A DNA stretch of 64,000 nt. Origin: Pseudomonas sp. 8O. Its GTDB lineage: Bacteria; Pseudomonadota; Gammaproteobacteria; Pseudomonadales; Pseudomonadaceae. Below the pieces are notes generated by a model. That model was not told the DNA's origin and made no database searches. It saw only the letters and a program-made list of their open reading frames with translations. Location: positions 186,001 to 250,000 of the forward strand of contig NZ_LR733264.1 of NCBI RefSeq assembly GCF_902506495.1. The letters are read 5' to 3'. A program made the position numbers and the translations under genes. Below, in pieces: positions 29,712-38,620 of this stretch (the stretch's first letter is position 1; the number at the start of each line of letters is the position of its first letter).

Positions 29712-30140
29712 ATGGCGGATGCACGGCAAGTGGAGCGGAGGGGTGGCCTTTACGAGCGACTGCTGCAAAGGCTTGCCCTGGCGCTGGAGGAAGCCGATAC
29801 CGCCAGCCGCCTGCATGCCGAGCCGCTGCGCGAGCTGGAGCTCGATGGGTTGAGCCCGGCGGAGCTGGACCTGATCCGTGCCTATCTCAACCGTGACCTG
29901 AACTGGTTGCGTGGCTGGCATGCGGCGGCCGAGGAGCTGGCGCTGATCCAGCGCCAGCCAATGCGCGTGGGCAAGGGCGTTTCTGCCGGCCCTATGGCCA
30001 AGGCAAAACCCCTGCTCAAGCGGCGCCAGGCCTTGTGTTGTGCTCTCTGCGGTACGCCGGTGACCTGGCAGCGAGGGCAGGATGCCCAGGCCTGTCAGGC
30101 CTGCGGCTCGAAGTTGTTTCGTAGCGGTAATCCCCGCTAG
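29712..30140 (+). CDS. YbeL-like zinc-ribbon protein
   Basis: 142 residues divergent from leuS, as ybeL is in E. coli. The N-terminal two-thirds is helical and acidic (LYERLLQRLALALEEAD). The end is a two-CxxC zinc ribbon (CALCGTPVTW and CQACGSKLF). The family (DUF1451-like) has no assigned biochemical function. Confidence 0.85.
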   Translation: MADARQVERRGGLYERLLQRLALALEEADTASRLHAEPLRELELDGLSPAELDLIRAYLNRDLNWLRGWHAAAEELALIQRQPMRVGKGVSAGPMAKAKPLLKRRQALCCALCGTPVTWQRGQDAQACQACGSKLFRSGNPR

Positions 30141-30227
30141 CTGCCTCGCCTCGGACTTCCTGCATCCATGTAGTCGTCGCCTGCGGTTTCAGCAGCCTGA
30201 TAGGCTTGGGCGCCCAGGAGGTGCCTG

Positions 30228-30997
30228 ATGCCGATTCGCTACATCCTCAAACAACTGTTGATGCCGCCAGGCGTCCTGCTGCTGCTGATGCTGCTGGGCT
30301 GGTGGCTACGCCGCCGGTTTCCCGGGTGGCGATGGCCTGTTTCGCGACGGGCTTTTGCGGGCTCTGGCTGATGAGCCTGCCGGCGGTGATGCAGTCGGGG
30401 GCTCGACTGCTCGAGCGTGAGCCGGTGCTGGAGGAGGCGCAATGGGCGACGCTGGCGCAGCGTGCCGACGCTATCGTGATTCTCGGTGCCGGGCGTGAGC
30501 AGAACGATCCGGGCTGGGGGCGCACCGATCAGCCCGGTCTGATGGCGTTGGAGCGACTGCGCTATGCAGCTCGCCTGGCACGCGCGTCCGGCCTGCCATT
30601 GGCTGCAACTGGTGGCCTGCATTACGACCAGCCACCCAGTGAAGCGGCGTTGATGGCCGATGCCATGCACCGGGACTATGGGCTGCAGATACGCTGGCTG
30701 GAGGAGGAGAGCCGTACCACCTGGGAAAATGCTCAACTGAGCGCTGAGCTGTTGCAGCCTCAAGGCGTTCGTCGTGTGGTGCTGGTGACACAGGCCTGGC
30801 ACATGCCGCGTGCGCGCTGGAGTTTCGAACAGGCCGGCTTCGAGGTGATCACGGCGCCGATGGGCTATCTCAGTGCCGGCTATGAGCGCCCGTTGGGCGG
30901 CTGGTTGCCGGAGTCGAGCGTGATCTGGCAGAGCAGTCAATTGCTCAACGAAGTCATCGGGTTGTTGGCGTACCCCATCGTCTACGGGAAGCAGTAG
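30228..30997 (+). pseudogene. YdcF-like (DUF218) membrane protein gene, apparent frameshift
   Basis: The real start is the ATG at 30228, with AGGAGG seven bases upstream, encoding MPIRYILKQLLMPPGVLLLL and then WWLRRRFP. That frame ends soon after at a TGA. The rest of the protein continues in the -1 frame from about 30324 (RVAMACFATGFCGLWLMSLP). One missing base in the CCCGGG run at 30321-30326 explains the break. The downstream part is a complete DUF218 domain with ADAIVILGAG, then LRYAARLARASGLPLAATGG, then EEESRTTWENA. Homologues act in envelope metabolism. It may be a sequencing error, a recent mutation or a slippage site. Confidence 0.8.
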
Positions 30998-31083
30998 GGC
31001 GTACTCGCCGCAGGCTGTACGCCTGCGGATTCTGCGTTCCGAGGGCTGATTTACGGTCCTGATTGAGGGCGTGCGTGATTCCT

Positions 31084-31182
31084 GTAGGAGCTGGCTTGCC
31101 AGCGATCCTGGGGCACTTGGCCGCACTGATCGCCAGCAAGCTGGCTCCTACGAAAAGCGCATCGCCCGGATGCAATCCGGGC
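31084..31182. repeat. REP-like cluster: GTAGGAGC pair and GCCCGGATGC arm
   Basis: An inverted pair (31084-31107 and 31128-31151) followed by a second-family palindrome GCCCGGATGCAATCCGGGC (31164-31182). It fills the gap between the ydcF-like gene and lnt, which are convergent. Confidence 0.8.
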
Positions 31183-31202
31183 GACCTTCGCTGCCGCCGC
31201 TT

Positions 31203-32726
31203 CTATACCGTCTTGGCCATGCGGCTGGCCAGCAGTGCCCAGCCCAGCAACAGGGCGCAGAGAATCGCCAGCGGCCAGATGCGCCATTGCAGATAGGGCG
31301 TGAGCCCCTGCATGGGCAGCACTTCGCCGTAGAGCACGCCTTGTTCGAACTGCGCTAAGCCGAACTGGATACGTCCTTGCGGGTCGATTACCACGGTCAT
31401 GCCATTGTTGGTGGCGCGGATCATCCAGCGTCCGGCCTCCAGTGCACGCATCTGCGCCATCTGCAGGTGCTGCAGCGGGCCGATGGAGGTGCCGAACCAG
31501 GTGTCGTTGCTCACCGTGAGGAGGATCTCGCTGTCCGCTGCCAGTGCTGCGGCGAACTCCGGGTAGACCACTTCATAGCAGATGAAGGGCGCAATGCGAT
31601 GCCCCTTGGCCAGCAGCGGTGGCTGGTCGGCCGGGCCGCGGGCGAAGTCGGACATCGGCAAGTCGAAGAAGGCGATCAAGCCGCGCAGCACTTCTTGCAG
31701 AGGGACGTATTCGCCAAATGGCACCAGCTTCTGCTTGAGGTAGGTGCCCTGGCCTTCGCCAAAGCTGGTGATCGCATTGTAATAACGCAGCTCGCCACGT
31801 TCGTTTGACTGGCGCACCGGCACGCCGCTGATCAGTGCACTGTTACGATCACGGGCGAAGCGATCCATCACGCCGATATAGCCTTGGGCCATGTCCTTGA
31901 GCACCGGGATCGCCGTTTCCGGCCAGACCAGAATGTCGACTCGCTCGGTGCTGAAACTGAGGTCGCGATACAGCGCCAGCTGCGCGTTGAGGTGGGCCGG
32001 GTCCCACTTCAGGTTCTGCTCGACGTTACCTTGCACGGCGGCAACCGTAAGGCTGTTGCCTGCGGCGCGGGTCCAGTGGTGATCCTTCAGCGCCAGGCCG
32101 ACGATCCAGGGGCTCAGCAACAGGAGCAGGGCGCAGGCGTAGCGTGGTTTGTGCTTGCGCAGGCGCTCCAGATTGATGATCAGCGCTGCCGACAGGGCGA
32201 TGACGAACGACGAAAGCCACACGCCGCCGACCGGTACCAGGCCGCTCAGCGGGCCGTCGAGCTGGCTGTAACCGGCATAGAGCCAGGGAAAACCGGTGAG
32301 GAACCAGCCACGAAACACTTCCTGTGCGACCCATAGCGCGGCGAACGCCAGGGCGTCGGCCAGTGGTGCTTCGTTGCGGCGTATCCAGCGCGCCCATAGG
32401 GCGCCAGTCAGGGCGAACAACAGGCCCAGGCCGGCGACGAAGCCCAGGGTGAGAATGCCGGCCAGTGCCGGTGATGCAGCACCGTAGTCGTGGATGCTGA
32501 CATATACCCAGCTGGTTCCGGCGGCGAACAGGCCAAAGCCGTAGCTCCAGCCGCGCAGCGCTGCCTGGCCGGGGCGCAGATGGCGCAGGCCGAAATACAA
32601 CAGGGCAATGGAAAGCACGGCCAATGGCCAGAGATCGAAAGGCGCGAGCGCCAGGGTGGTCAGGGCGCCAGCGCCGCAGGCGAGCAGGTGGCCGGGCCAG
32701 CCCGGGCGAGTGATCCATTGCAACAT
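31203..32726 (-). CDS. lnt: Apolipoprotein N-acyltransferase
   Basis: 507 residues from the ATG at 32726. Inner-membrane enzyme adding the third acyl chain to lipoproteins. An N-terminal polytopic part precedes a nitrilase-like domain with the catalytic triad Glu in VWPETAIPVL, Lys in KQKLVPFGEYVP and Cys in APFICYEVVYPE. Last gene of the miaB-phoH-ybeY-corC-lnt run on this strand. A longer frame to 32825 reads through a REP element and is rejected. Confidence 0.96.
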   Translation of the reverse strand: MLQWITRPGWPGHLLACGAGALTTLALAPFDLWPLAVLSIALLYFGLRHLRPGQAALRGWSYGFGLFAAGTSWVYVSIHDYGAASPALAGILTLGFVAGLGLLFALTGALWARWIRRNEAPLADALAFAALWVAQEVFRGWFLTGFPWLYAGYSQLDGPLSGLVPVGGVWLSSFVIALSAALIINLERLRKHKPRYACALLLLLSPWIVGLALKDHHWTRAAGNSLTVAAVQGNVEQNLKWDPAHLNAQLALYRDLSFSTERVDILVWPETAIPVLKDMAQGYIGVMDRFARDRNSALISGVPVRQSNERGELRYYNAITSFGEGQGTYLKQKLVPFGEYVPLQEVLRGLIAFFDLPMSDFARGPADQPPLLAKGHRIAPFICYEVVYPEFAAALAADSEILLTVSNDTWFGTSIGPLQHLQMAQMRALEAGRWMIRATNNGMTVVIDPQGRIQFGLAQFEQGVLYGEVLPMQGLTPYLQWRIWPLAILCALLLGWALLASRMAKTV

Positions 32727-32788
32727 GAGCAGATCCTTGGAATCGGGGTGGCGCAAGGGTAGGGGCAGGCAGTGGCGGGCGGCAAGTG

Positions 32789-32838
32789 GTAGCCCGGATG
32801 CAATCCGGGGAGGCTCGGTTGCCATCCCCGGATACCAG
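32789..32838. repeat. REP-like pair, GTAGCCCGGATGC family
   Basis: Arms GTAGCCCGGATGCAATCCGG and a partial complement CCCCGGATACCAG between corC and lnt. The same family is at 36660-36717 and 31164-31182. Confidence 0.75.
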
Positions 32839-32841
32839 CCG

Positions 32842-33681
32842 TCAGCGGCTGACTGGGGTCAGGCGCAGCAGGTGGATGCGGCGGCTGTCGGCGTTGAGCA
32901 CGCGGAAGCGGAACTCGCCGATCTCGGTGACTTCGTTGCGCTTGGGCAGGTGGCCGAAGGCACTCATCACCAGGCCACCGACGGTGTCGTACTCATCGTC
33001 GGAGAACTGGCTGTCGAAGGTTTCGTTGAAGCTGTCGATGGGCGTCAACGCCTTGATCAGGTAGTCGCCGGAGGGCAGCGGCTTGATGTAGCCGTCTTCC
33101 TCGACATCGTGCTCGTCCTCGATGTCACCGACGATCTGCTCGAGTACATCCTCGATGGTCACCAGGCCGGCGACACCGCCGTATTCGTCGATGACCACGG
33201 CCATGTGGTTGTGGTTGGCGCGGAACTCGCGCAGCAACACGTTCAGGCGCTTGGACTCGGGCACGAAGGTGGCCGGGCGCAGCAGGTCCTTGATGTTGAA
33301 GTTGGGTTGTTCACCCTGCAGGATCAGCGGCAGCAGATCCTTGGCCAGGAGAATGCCGATGACGTCGTCGAGGCTCTCGCCGATCACCGGGTAGCGCGAG
33401 TGCGCCGCGTCGATGATGGCGGGCAGGAACTCGCGGGGCGTCTGGCTGGCCTTGATGCTGATCATCTGCGAGCGCGGCACCATGATGTCGCGTACCTGCA
33501 GGTCGGCGACCTGAATGGCGCCTTCGACGATGGCCAGTGCTTCGCTGTCGAGCAGCTTGTTCTGGTGGGCTTCGCGCAGGACTTCCAGCAGTTCCTGGCG
33601 GTTTCTCGGCTCATGAGCAAAAGCCTGGGTCAGCTTGTTGAACCAGGACTTCTGCTCGTTGCTCGATCGGTCTTCGCTCAT
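32842..33681 (-). CDS. corC: CBS-domain protein CorC/YbeX
   Basis: 279 residues. Two CBS domains (about 65-190; VRDIMVPRSQMISI marks the start and VIDEYGGVAGLVTIEDVLE the second) are followed by a CorC_HlyC domain. It lacks the DUF21 membrane part of larger CNNM proteins. CorC was linked to Mg/Co efflux, and the YbeX form also to ribosome metabolism, which suits its neighbours ybeY and phoH. Six bases separate it from ybeY. Confidence 0.93.
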   Translation of the reverse strand: MSEDRSSNEQKSWFNKLTQAFAHEPRNRQELLEVLREAHQNKLLDSEALAIVEGAIQVADLQVRDIMVPRSQMISIKASQTPREFLPAIIDAAHSRYPVIGESLDDVIGILLAKDLLPLILQGEQPNFNIKDLLRPATFVPESKRLNVLLREFRANHNHMAVVIDEYGGVAGLVTIEDVLEQIVGDIEDEHDVEEDGYIKPLPSGDYLIKALTPIDSFNETFDSQFSDDEYDTVGGLVMSAFGHLPKRNEVTEIGEFRFRVLNADSRRIHLLRLTPVSR

Positions 33682-33687
33682 GGCGTT

Positions 33688-34167
33688 TTACTCGGGGTCC
33701 TTGTCAGGAGGGGATTCGTCGTCCGCATACGGGTCGGGATGACCCAGTTCGGCGAGCAATTGTCGTTCCAGTTCTTCCATCTCGAGGGCTTCGTCTTCCT
33801 CGATATGGTCATAACCCAGCAGGTGCAGGCAGCCGTGGATCACCAGATGTGCCCAGTGCGCCTCGGGTGTCTTGCCTTGCTCGGCGGCTTCTCGCTCGAC
33901 CACCGGCACGCAGATCACCAGGTCGCCCAGCAGCGGAATGTCGAGGATTCCATCGGGAATCTCGGCCGGGAAGGACAACACGTTGGTGGCGTAGTCCCTG
34001 TGCCGCCAGGTGTGGTTCAGCTCGCGGCCTTCGGCCTCATCGACCAGGCGGATGGTCAGCTCGGAATCGGCCGTGCGCTGGCGCAGCGCCAGTTCGCACC
34101 AGCGGCGCAGCTGTGCTTCGTCCGGGTGCTGGCCGTCAGTGGCCAGTTGCAGGTCGAGCTCAAGCAT
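33688..34167 (-). CDS. ybeY: Endoribonuclease YbeY
   Basis: 159 residues from the ATG at 34167. A metal-dependent RNase acting in 16S rRNA 3' maturation and ribosome quality control. The UPF0054 zinc motif H-x3-H-x5-H is intact in [11 protein letters not shown], and NVLSFPAE is the other family signature. An acidic tail ([15 protein letters not shown]) extends beyond the E. coli protein. It overlaps phoH by eight bases. Confidence 0.96.
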   Translation of the reverse strand: MLELDLQLATDGQHPDEAQLRRWCELALRQRTADSELTIRLVDEAEGRELNHTWRHRDYATNVLSFPAEIPDGILDIPLLGDLVICVPVVEREAAEQGKTPEAHWAHLVIHGCLHLLGYDHIEEDEALEMEELERQLLAELGHPDPYADDESPPDKDPE

Positions 34168-35197
34168 CGTGGCCGTCGACCTTGCCGTGCAGGCGCGCGT
34201 CGTGGCGCTCGTAGGCTTCGACGATGCGCTGCACCAGCGGGTGGCGCACCACGTCCTTGGGCTTGAAGTGGGTGAAGCTGATACCGGGCACGTCACGCAG
34301 TACCTCGATGACGTGCGCCAGGCCGCTCTTGGTGCCGCGCGGCAGGTCGACCTGGGTGATGTCGCCGGTGATCACGGCGGTAGAGCCAAAACCGATACGG
34401 GTGAGGAACATCTTCATCTGCTCGACGGTGGTGTTCTGACTCTCGTCGAGAATGATGAAGCTGTTGTTAAGGGTGCGGCCGCGCATGTAGGCCAGTGGCG
34501 CGATCTCGATCACCTGCTTTTCGATCAGCTTGGCCACGTATTCGAAGCCGAGCATCTCGTACAGCGCGTCGTACAGCGGGCGCAGGTAAGGGTCGATTTT
34601 CTGCGCCAGGTCGCCGGGCAGGAAACCGAGCTTCTCGCCGGCCTCGACCGCCGGGCGCACCAGCAGGATGCGTCGCACCTGTTCACGCTCCAGCGCGTCC
34701 ACCGCGCAGGCTACGGCCAGGTAGGTCTTGCCGGTACCGGCTGGGCCGATTCCGAAGTTGATGTCGTTGTCGAGGATCGCCTTGACGTAGAGCTGCTGGT
34801 TGGCACCGCGCGGCTTGATCACGCCCTTCTTGGTGCGTAGGGTCACCTGCGGCAGGTTGCTGGGGCTGACCAGCTCTTCGACGCCGGATTCCTGCAGGTA
34901 CAGGTGCACCAGATCGGGAGACAGCTCGGTGGCCTTGGTTTCGCGGTACAGCTTGCGCAGCAGGGTTTCGGCGGCCTGGGTCTTTTCGGTGCTGCCGAGC
35001 ATCTCGAACTGGTTGCCACGGTTGCGGATTTCCAGGCCGAGGCGCTCTTCGATCAGGCGCAGATGCTCGTCGAACTGGCCACAGAGATTGGCGAAACGGC
35101 GAGCCTCGAAAGGTTCGAGGGTAAAACGATGAGGTTCTAGAGAGGCGTTCAAGGTGATGGTGTGATCGTCACTTGTCTGGGTATGGAAAGGCAGCAT
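34160..35197 (-). CDS. ybeZ: PhoH-family ATPase (YbeZ)
   Basis: About 345 residues from the ATG at 35197; start uncertain, since homologues often begin near the [10 protein letters not shown] stretch, where a TTG (35152) is available. P-loop ATPase with Walker [16 protein letters not shown] and Walker [12 protein letters not shown]. An N-terminal domain with PhoH-like KH character precedes it. It probably works with YbeY in RNA metabolism, given their overlap. Confidence 0.92.
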   Translation of the reverse strand: MLPFHTQTSDDHTITLNASLEPHRFTLEPFEARRFANLCGQFDEHLRLIEERLGLEIRNRGNQFEMLGSTEKTQAAETLLRKLYRETKATELSPDLVHLYLQESGVEELVSPSNLPQVTLRTKKGVIKPRGANQQLYVKAILDNDINFGIGPAGTGKTYLAVACAVDALEREQVRRILLVRPAVEAGEKLGFLPGDLAQKIDPYLRPLYDALYEMLGFEYVAKLIEKQVIEIAPLAYMRGRTLNNSFIILDESQNTTVEQMKMFLTRIGFGSTAVITGDITQVDLPRGTKSGLAHVIEVLRDVPGISFTHFKPKDVVRHPLVQRIVEAYERHDARLHGKVDGHDA

Positions 35198-35239
35198 AAC
35201 GCCGGTCGCCCACAACGCAAAGTGTGGGCAATTACGGCT

Positions 35240-36583
35240 TTAGTTGAGGGTGTTGGCATCCAGCAGGGTGCCGCGCAGAGAGTGGGGCAGGGCGTCGTCG
35301 ATGTGGACGTCGACGAACTGGCCGATCAGGCGCGGATTGTCGCAACGGAAATTGACGATGCGGTTCTGCTCGGTGCGGCCCTGGAGCATGCCCGGGTCTT
35401 TCTTCGAGTAGTCGCTGACCAGGATGCGTTGCACCGTGCCAACCATGCGTCGGCTGTTCTCGAAGCCGTTCTGGTTGATGCGGTGCTGCAGCAGGGCCAG
35501 GCGTTGCTTCTTCACCTCGTCCGGGGTGTCGTCGACCAGGTCGGCGGCCGGTGTGCCGGGGCGCGAGCTGTAGATGAAAGAGAAGGAGAAGTCGAAACCG
35601 ACGTCTTCGATCAGCTTCATGGTCTGCTCGAAGTCCTTCTCGGTCTCGCCGGGGAAGCCGACGATGAAGTCCGAGCTGATCAGGATGTCCGGCACGGCAG
35701 CGCGCAGCTTGCGGATGCGCGACTTGTATTCCAGGGCGGTGTGGTTGCGCTTCATCGCCGCGAGGATGCGGTCGGAGCCGGACTGCACCGGCAGATGCAG
35801 GTATTTGACCAACTGCGGGATCTCGGCGTGGGCCTGGATGATCGCGTCGGAGAACTCCAGCGGGTGACTGGTGGTGTAGCGGATGCGCTCGATGCCGTCG
35901 AGCGCCGCCACGGCATGCAGCAACTCGGCGAAGTCGGCGATATGGCCATCTGGCGCTTCGCCCCGGTAGCCGTTGACGTTCTGCCCGAGCAGGGTGATTT
36001 CCTTCACGCCTTTCTCGGTAAGGGAGGTGATTTCCATCAACACGTCGACCAGCGGTCGGCTGACTTCCTCGCCACGGGTATAGGGCACCACGCAGAAGGT
36101 GCAGTACTTGCTGCAGCCTTCCATCACCGAAACGAAGGCGCTGGGGCCGTCGACGCGCGGTTCGGGCAGGCGGTCGAATTTCTCGATCTCGGGGAAGCTG
36201 ATGTCGACTTGCGCGGTCTTGGTCAGGCGTGCGGCATCGATCATCTCCGGCAGGCGGTGCAGTGTCTGCGGGCCGAAGACCACATCGACATAGGGTGCGC
36301 GGTCGCGGATAGCCGCACCTTCCTGGCTGGCCACGCAGCCGCCGACGCCGATCACAAGATCCGGGTTGGCTTGCTTCAACTCGCGCCAGCGGCCTAGCTG
36401 GGAGAACACCTTGTCCTGCGCCTTCTCACGGATCGAGCAGGTATTGAGCAGGATCACGTCGGCGTCTTCGGGTTTTTCCGTGACCTCCAGGGCCTGATGC
36501 TCACCCAGCAGGTCGACCATGCGCGAGCTGTCGTACTCGTTCATCTGGCAACCGTGGGTTTCGATATAGAGCTTCTTGGTCAT
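35240..36583 (-). CDS. miaB: tRNA-2-methylthio-N6-dimethylallyladenosine synthase
   Basis: 447 residues from the ATG at 36583. Radical-SAM methylthiotransferase acting on i6A37 of tRNA. The UPF0004 N-terminal domain opens with [16 protein letters not shown], the radical-SAM cluster is [10 protein letters not shown], and a C-terminal TRAM domain is present. First gene of the operon, 42 bp ahead of ybeZ. A longer frame to 36721 reads through a REP element. Confidence 0.97.
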   Translation of the reverse strand: MTKKLYIETHGCQMNEYDSSRMVDLLGEHQALEVTEKPEDADVILLNTCSIREKAQDKVFSQLGRWRELKQANPDLVIGVGGCVASQEGAAIRDRAPYVDVVFGPQTLHRLPEMIDAARLTKTAQVDISFPEIEKFDRLPEPRVDGPSAFVSVMEGCSKYCTFCVVPYTRGEEVSRPLVDVLMEITSLTEKGVKEITLLGQNVNGYRGEAPDGHIADFAELLHAVAALDGIERIRYTTSHPLEFSDAIIQAHAEIPQLVKYLHLPVQSGSDRILAAMKRNHTALEYKSRIRKLRAAVPDILISSDFIVGFPGETEKDFEQTMKLIEDVGFDFSFSFIYSSRPGTPAADLVDDTPDEVKKQRLALLQHRINQNGFENSRRMVGTVQRILVSDYSKKDPGMLQGRTEQNRIVNFRCDNPRLIGQFVDVHIDDALPHSLRGTLLDANTLN

Positions 36584-36659
36584 GGCACTGTCTGAGGTGG
36601 TTAAAAAATGACCGCGCATTATAGGCGTGTGCCAAAGTGGATGCCACCGCTCAGTTCCC

Positions 36660-36717
36660 GTAGCCCGGATGCAATCCGGGGTCTTGCGTCGTCCGTCCCC
36701 GGATTGCATCCGGCTAC
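36660..36717. repeat. REP-like inverted pair, GTAGCCCGGATGC family
   Basis: Complete arms GTAGCCCGGATGCAATCCGG and CCGGATTGCATCCGGCTAC facing each other in the divergent region between miaB and the DUF1820 gene. Confidence 0.8.
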
Positions 36718-36772
36718 GCATGCGGCGCTGTGCTATCCTGCGCCCCCCCGTTTTTCCTCACTCCGAGTCTTC

Positions 36773-37096
36773 ATGAGCAAGCGCGATCCCATCTACAAGG
36801 TGATTTTCCTCAACCAGGGCCAGGTGTACGAGATGTACGCCAAGCAGATCTATCAGAGCGATCTGTGGGGCTTTCTGGAGGTAGAGGAGTTCGTCTTCGG
36901 CGAGCGCAGCCAACTGGTGGTCGATCCCAGCGAGGAGAAGCTCAAGGCGCAGTTCGAGGGTGTGGTGCGCAGCTTCGTGCCAATGCACGCGATCATTCGC
37001 ATCGACGAGGTAGAGCGTCTGGGCACGGCGAAGATCAGCGAGGCCAAGGGCGGCGGCAACGTGATGCCGTTCCCCATGCCGATGCCGGATAAATAA
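36773..37096 (+). CDS. DUF1820 family protein
   Basis: 107 residues from the ATG at 36773. The sequence KRDPIYKVIFLNQGQVYEMY and WGFLEVEEFVFGER matches the DUF1820 family, found through the gammaproteobacteria without an assigned role. Soluble, mixed charge, with a Gly/Met/Pro-rich tail (GGGNVMPFPMPMPDK). Divergent from miaB. Confidence 0.88.
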   Translation: MSKRDPIYKVIFLNQGQVYEMYAKQIYQSDLWGFLEVEEFVFGERSQLVVDPSEEKLKAQFEGVVRSFVPMHAIIRIDEVERLGTAKISEAKGGGNVMPFPMPMPDK

Positions 37097-37105
37097 GAGC
37101 AGGCC

Positions 37106-37127
37106 CGTAGGGTGCGCCGCGCGCACC
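37106..37127. repeat. REP-like arm, GTGCGC family
   Basis: Single palindrome CGTAGGGTGCGCCGCGCGCA(CC) between the convergent DUF1820 and Sel1-like genes. Confidence 0.7.
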
Positions 37128-37133
37128 AGTGTT

Positions 37134-37682
37134 TTAGGGCAGCGGCGCGAAGGGCGAGCGACCTTCGGCGGTCTGCAGCTCCAGCAGGTAGCTGCGGAAA
37201 ATCTGCCCCAGCACCTGGCTGGCGATTTCCAGTTCATCGCGGCGCATCTGCGCCGATACCAGATCAGCGCTATCCATGGCTTCGTCCGAGCCATTGACCG
37301 ATGCCATCTTCAACACGATGTAGGCCTGCACGTTGTTGGCCGGTACGCCTTCGCCACGGAAGAACATGGTGCCCAGGCGCAGCTGCGCTTCTGCATGGCC
37401 CTGCAGTGAGGCGCGTTCGAACCAGGTCAGGGCCTGCTTGAGATCGCGTGGGGTGCGTTTGCCGTCGTAATAGTACTCACCCAGCTCATAAGCGGCCTGC
37501 ATGTTGCCGGTGCGCGCCATTTCCTGGCAGCTTGCCAGGGCATCGGGCATTTCTTCGGGGGAGGCGTTCAGCGCGCAGCTGCCACTGGCGGGGATCAGCA
37601 GGGAATTGCCGCCTGCAAACGCAAACAGCGGGAGGAAAAGCAACAGGCAGCCCAGTGACAGGGTGCGGCCGGTGCGGTTCAT
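37134..37682 (-). CDS. Exported Sel1/TPR-like repeat protein
   Basis: 182 residues with a signal peptide (LLLFLPLFAFA). Two or three Sel1-type helical repeats follow: MQAAYELGEYYYDGKRTPRD and ALTWFERASLQGHAEAQLRL, then GTMFFRGEGVPANNVQAYIV. Such repeats mediate protein contacts in the periplasm. No enzymatic motif is present, and the partner is unknown. It is a single gene, convergent with DUF1820. Confidence 0.85.
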   Translation of the reverse strand: MNRTGRTLSLGCLLLFLPLFAFAGGNSLLIPASGSCALNASPEEMPDALASCQEMARTGNMQAAYELGEYYYDGKRTPRDLKQALTWFERASLQGHAEAQLRLGTMFFRGEGVPANNVQAYIVLKMASVNGSDEAMDSADLVSAQMRRDELEIASQVLGQIFRSYLLELQTAEGRSPFAPLP

Positions 37683-37792
37683 CTGGATAACGGGACCTCG
37701 GCAGTTCAGGTCGGGTGACGTGCCCGGTCGGCGCAGAACGTGCCGACCGTCGCATTATGGAATAACCGCGGGCTGGTTACAAAGGCTTTACC

Positions 37793-37986
37793 AGGCTGTC
37801 GAAAAACTACCTACATTGGCAATACTGCGTTAAAACCGGCCTCACAGCCAAAAGCTGAACGCGCTTTAGCGCGGCCCCGAAGGGGTGAGCGAAACGAATC
37901 AAATGCTCATTTACAGCACGTAAGCTGCGCTTTTTCGGCCGCTTTTGCCTTGTCTTGCCTTCCTCGCCTACGTTTTTCAACAGCCT
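37793..37986. repeat. Long palindromic intergenic element, copy 2
   Basis: A 194-bp element with inverted ends AGGCTGTCGAAAAAC and (complement) AGGCTGTTGAAAAAC. It shares interior blocks with copy 1 at 7734-7902 and carries an extra internal hairpin region (GCGCTTTAGCGC). It fills most of the 305-bp gap before the membrane protein gene, ending one base before that gene's stop codon. Confidence 0.82.
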
Positions 37987-37987
37987 G

Positions 37988-38620
37988 TTACCCGGTCTGT
38001 CGTTTCGCGCTCCCCGGCAGGCTCAGCAGCAGCCAGGCCAGCAGCGGATAAGCCGGCGCCAGCAGCACGTGAAACAGGTCGATGCGGCGCAGTGGCCCGA
38101 TCACTCCGTTGGTGCCGACCGCCAGGCCGGCCAACAGAAACAGGCCCACCACCACAGCTGCACTGATCACTGGCGCGCGGCGTGGCCATTGGACCGCGCC
38201 GGCATAGAGAATCAGTACCAGCGTGGCCAGGTTCAGCGCCAGGCGGTAGTCCTCCAGGTAGCCAAGCTGGCGGAACAGTTCGAAGAATGCACACAGCCCG
38301 AGCAGGATGCGCCCCCAGTTCGGCCGGCTCCAGGCCCAGCCGCGCCCCAGCGCCAACGCAGCAGCGCCGAGCAGTGGCAGGCCGAGAAAGCTGCTGGCCT
38401 GGCTCAGCCACAGGTGCGCGGGCTGCCAACTTGGGTCGAAGCCGTAGCGAATCACACCGACGCTGGCCGCTGCGGCCGGCAGCAGGAAGCCGAGCAGTGC
38501 GCAGAACAGCGCCGGCTGGTCGCCCTCGCCGTAGCGCCCGCGTGCCCGACCGACAATCCAGACGCAGGCGGCGCAGGCCAGTGCCAGTAACGCATCACTG
38601 AAGGCGGTGCTGTACTGCAT
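37988..38620 (-). CDS. Polytopic membrane protein of unknown function
   Basis: 210 residues from the ATG at 38620, whose A is shared with the hemL stop (TGATG), so translation is probably coupled. About seven hydrophobic segments (for example ALLALACAACVWIVG, FCALLGFLLPAAAASVGVI and VISAAVVVGLFLLAGLAVG). I recognise no characterised family. Coupling to hemL suggests an envelope or haem-related role, but that is only positional. Confidence 0.78.
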   Translation of the reverse strand: MQYSTAFSDALLALACAACVWIVGRARGRYGEGDQPALFCALLGFLLPAAAASVGVIRYGFDPSWQPAHLWLSQASSFLGLPLLGAAALALGRGWAWSRPNWGRILLGLCAFFELFRQLGYLEDYRLALNLATLVLILYAGAVQWPRRAPVISAAVVVGLFLLAGLAVGTNGVIGPLRRIDLFHVLLAPAYPLLAWLLLSLPGSAKRQTG

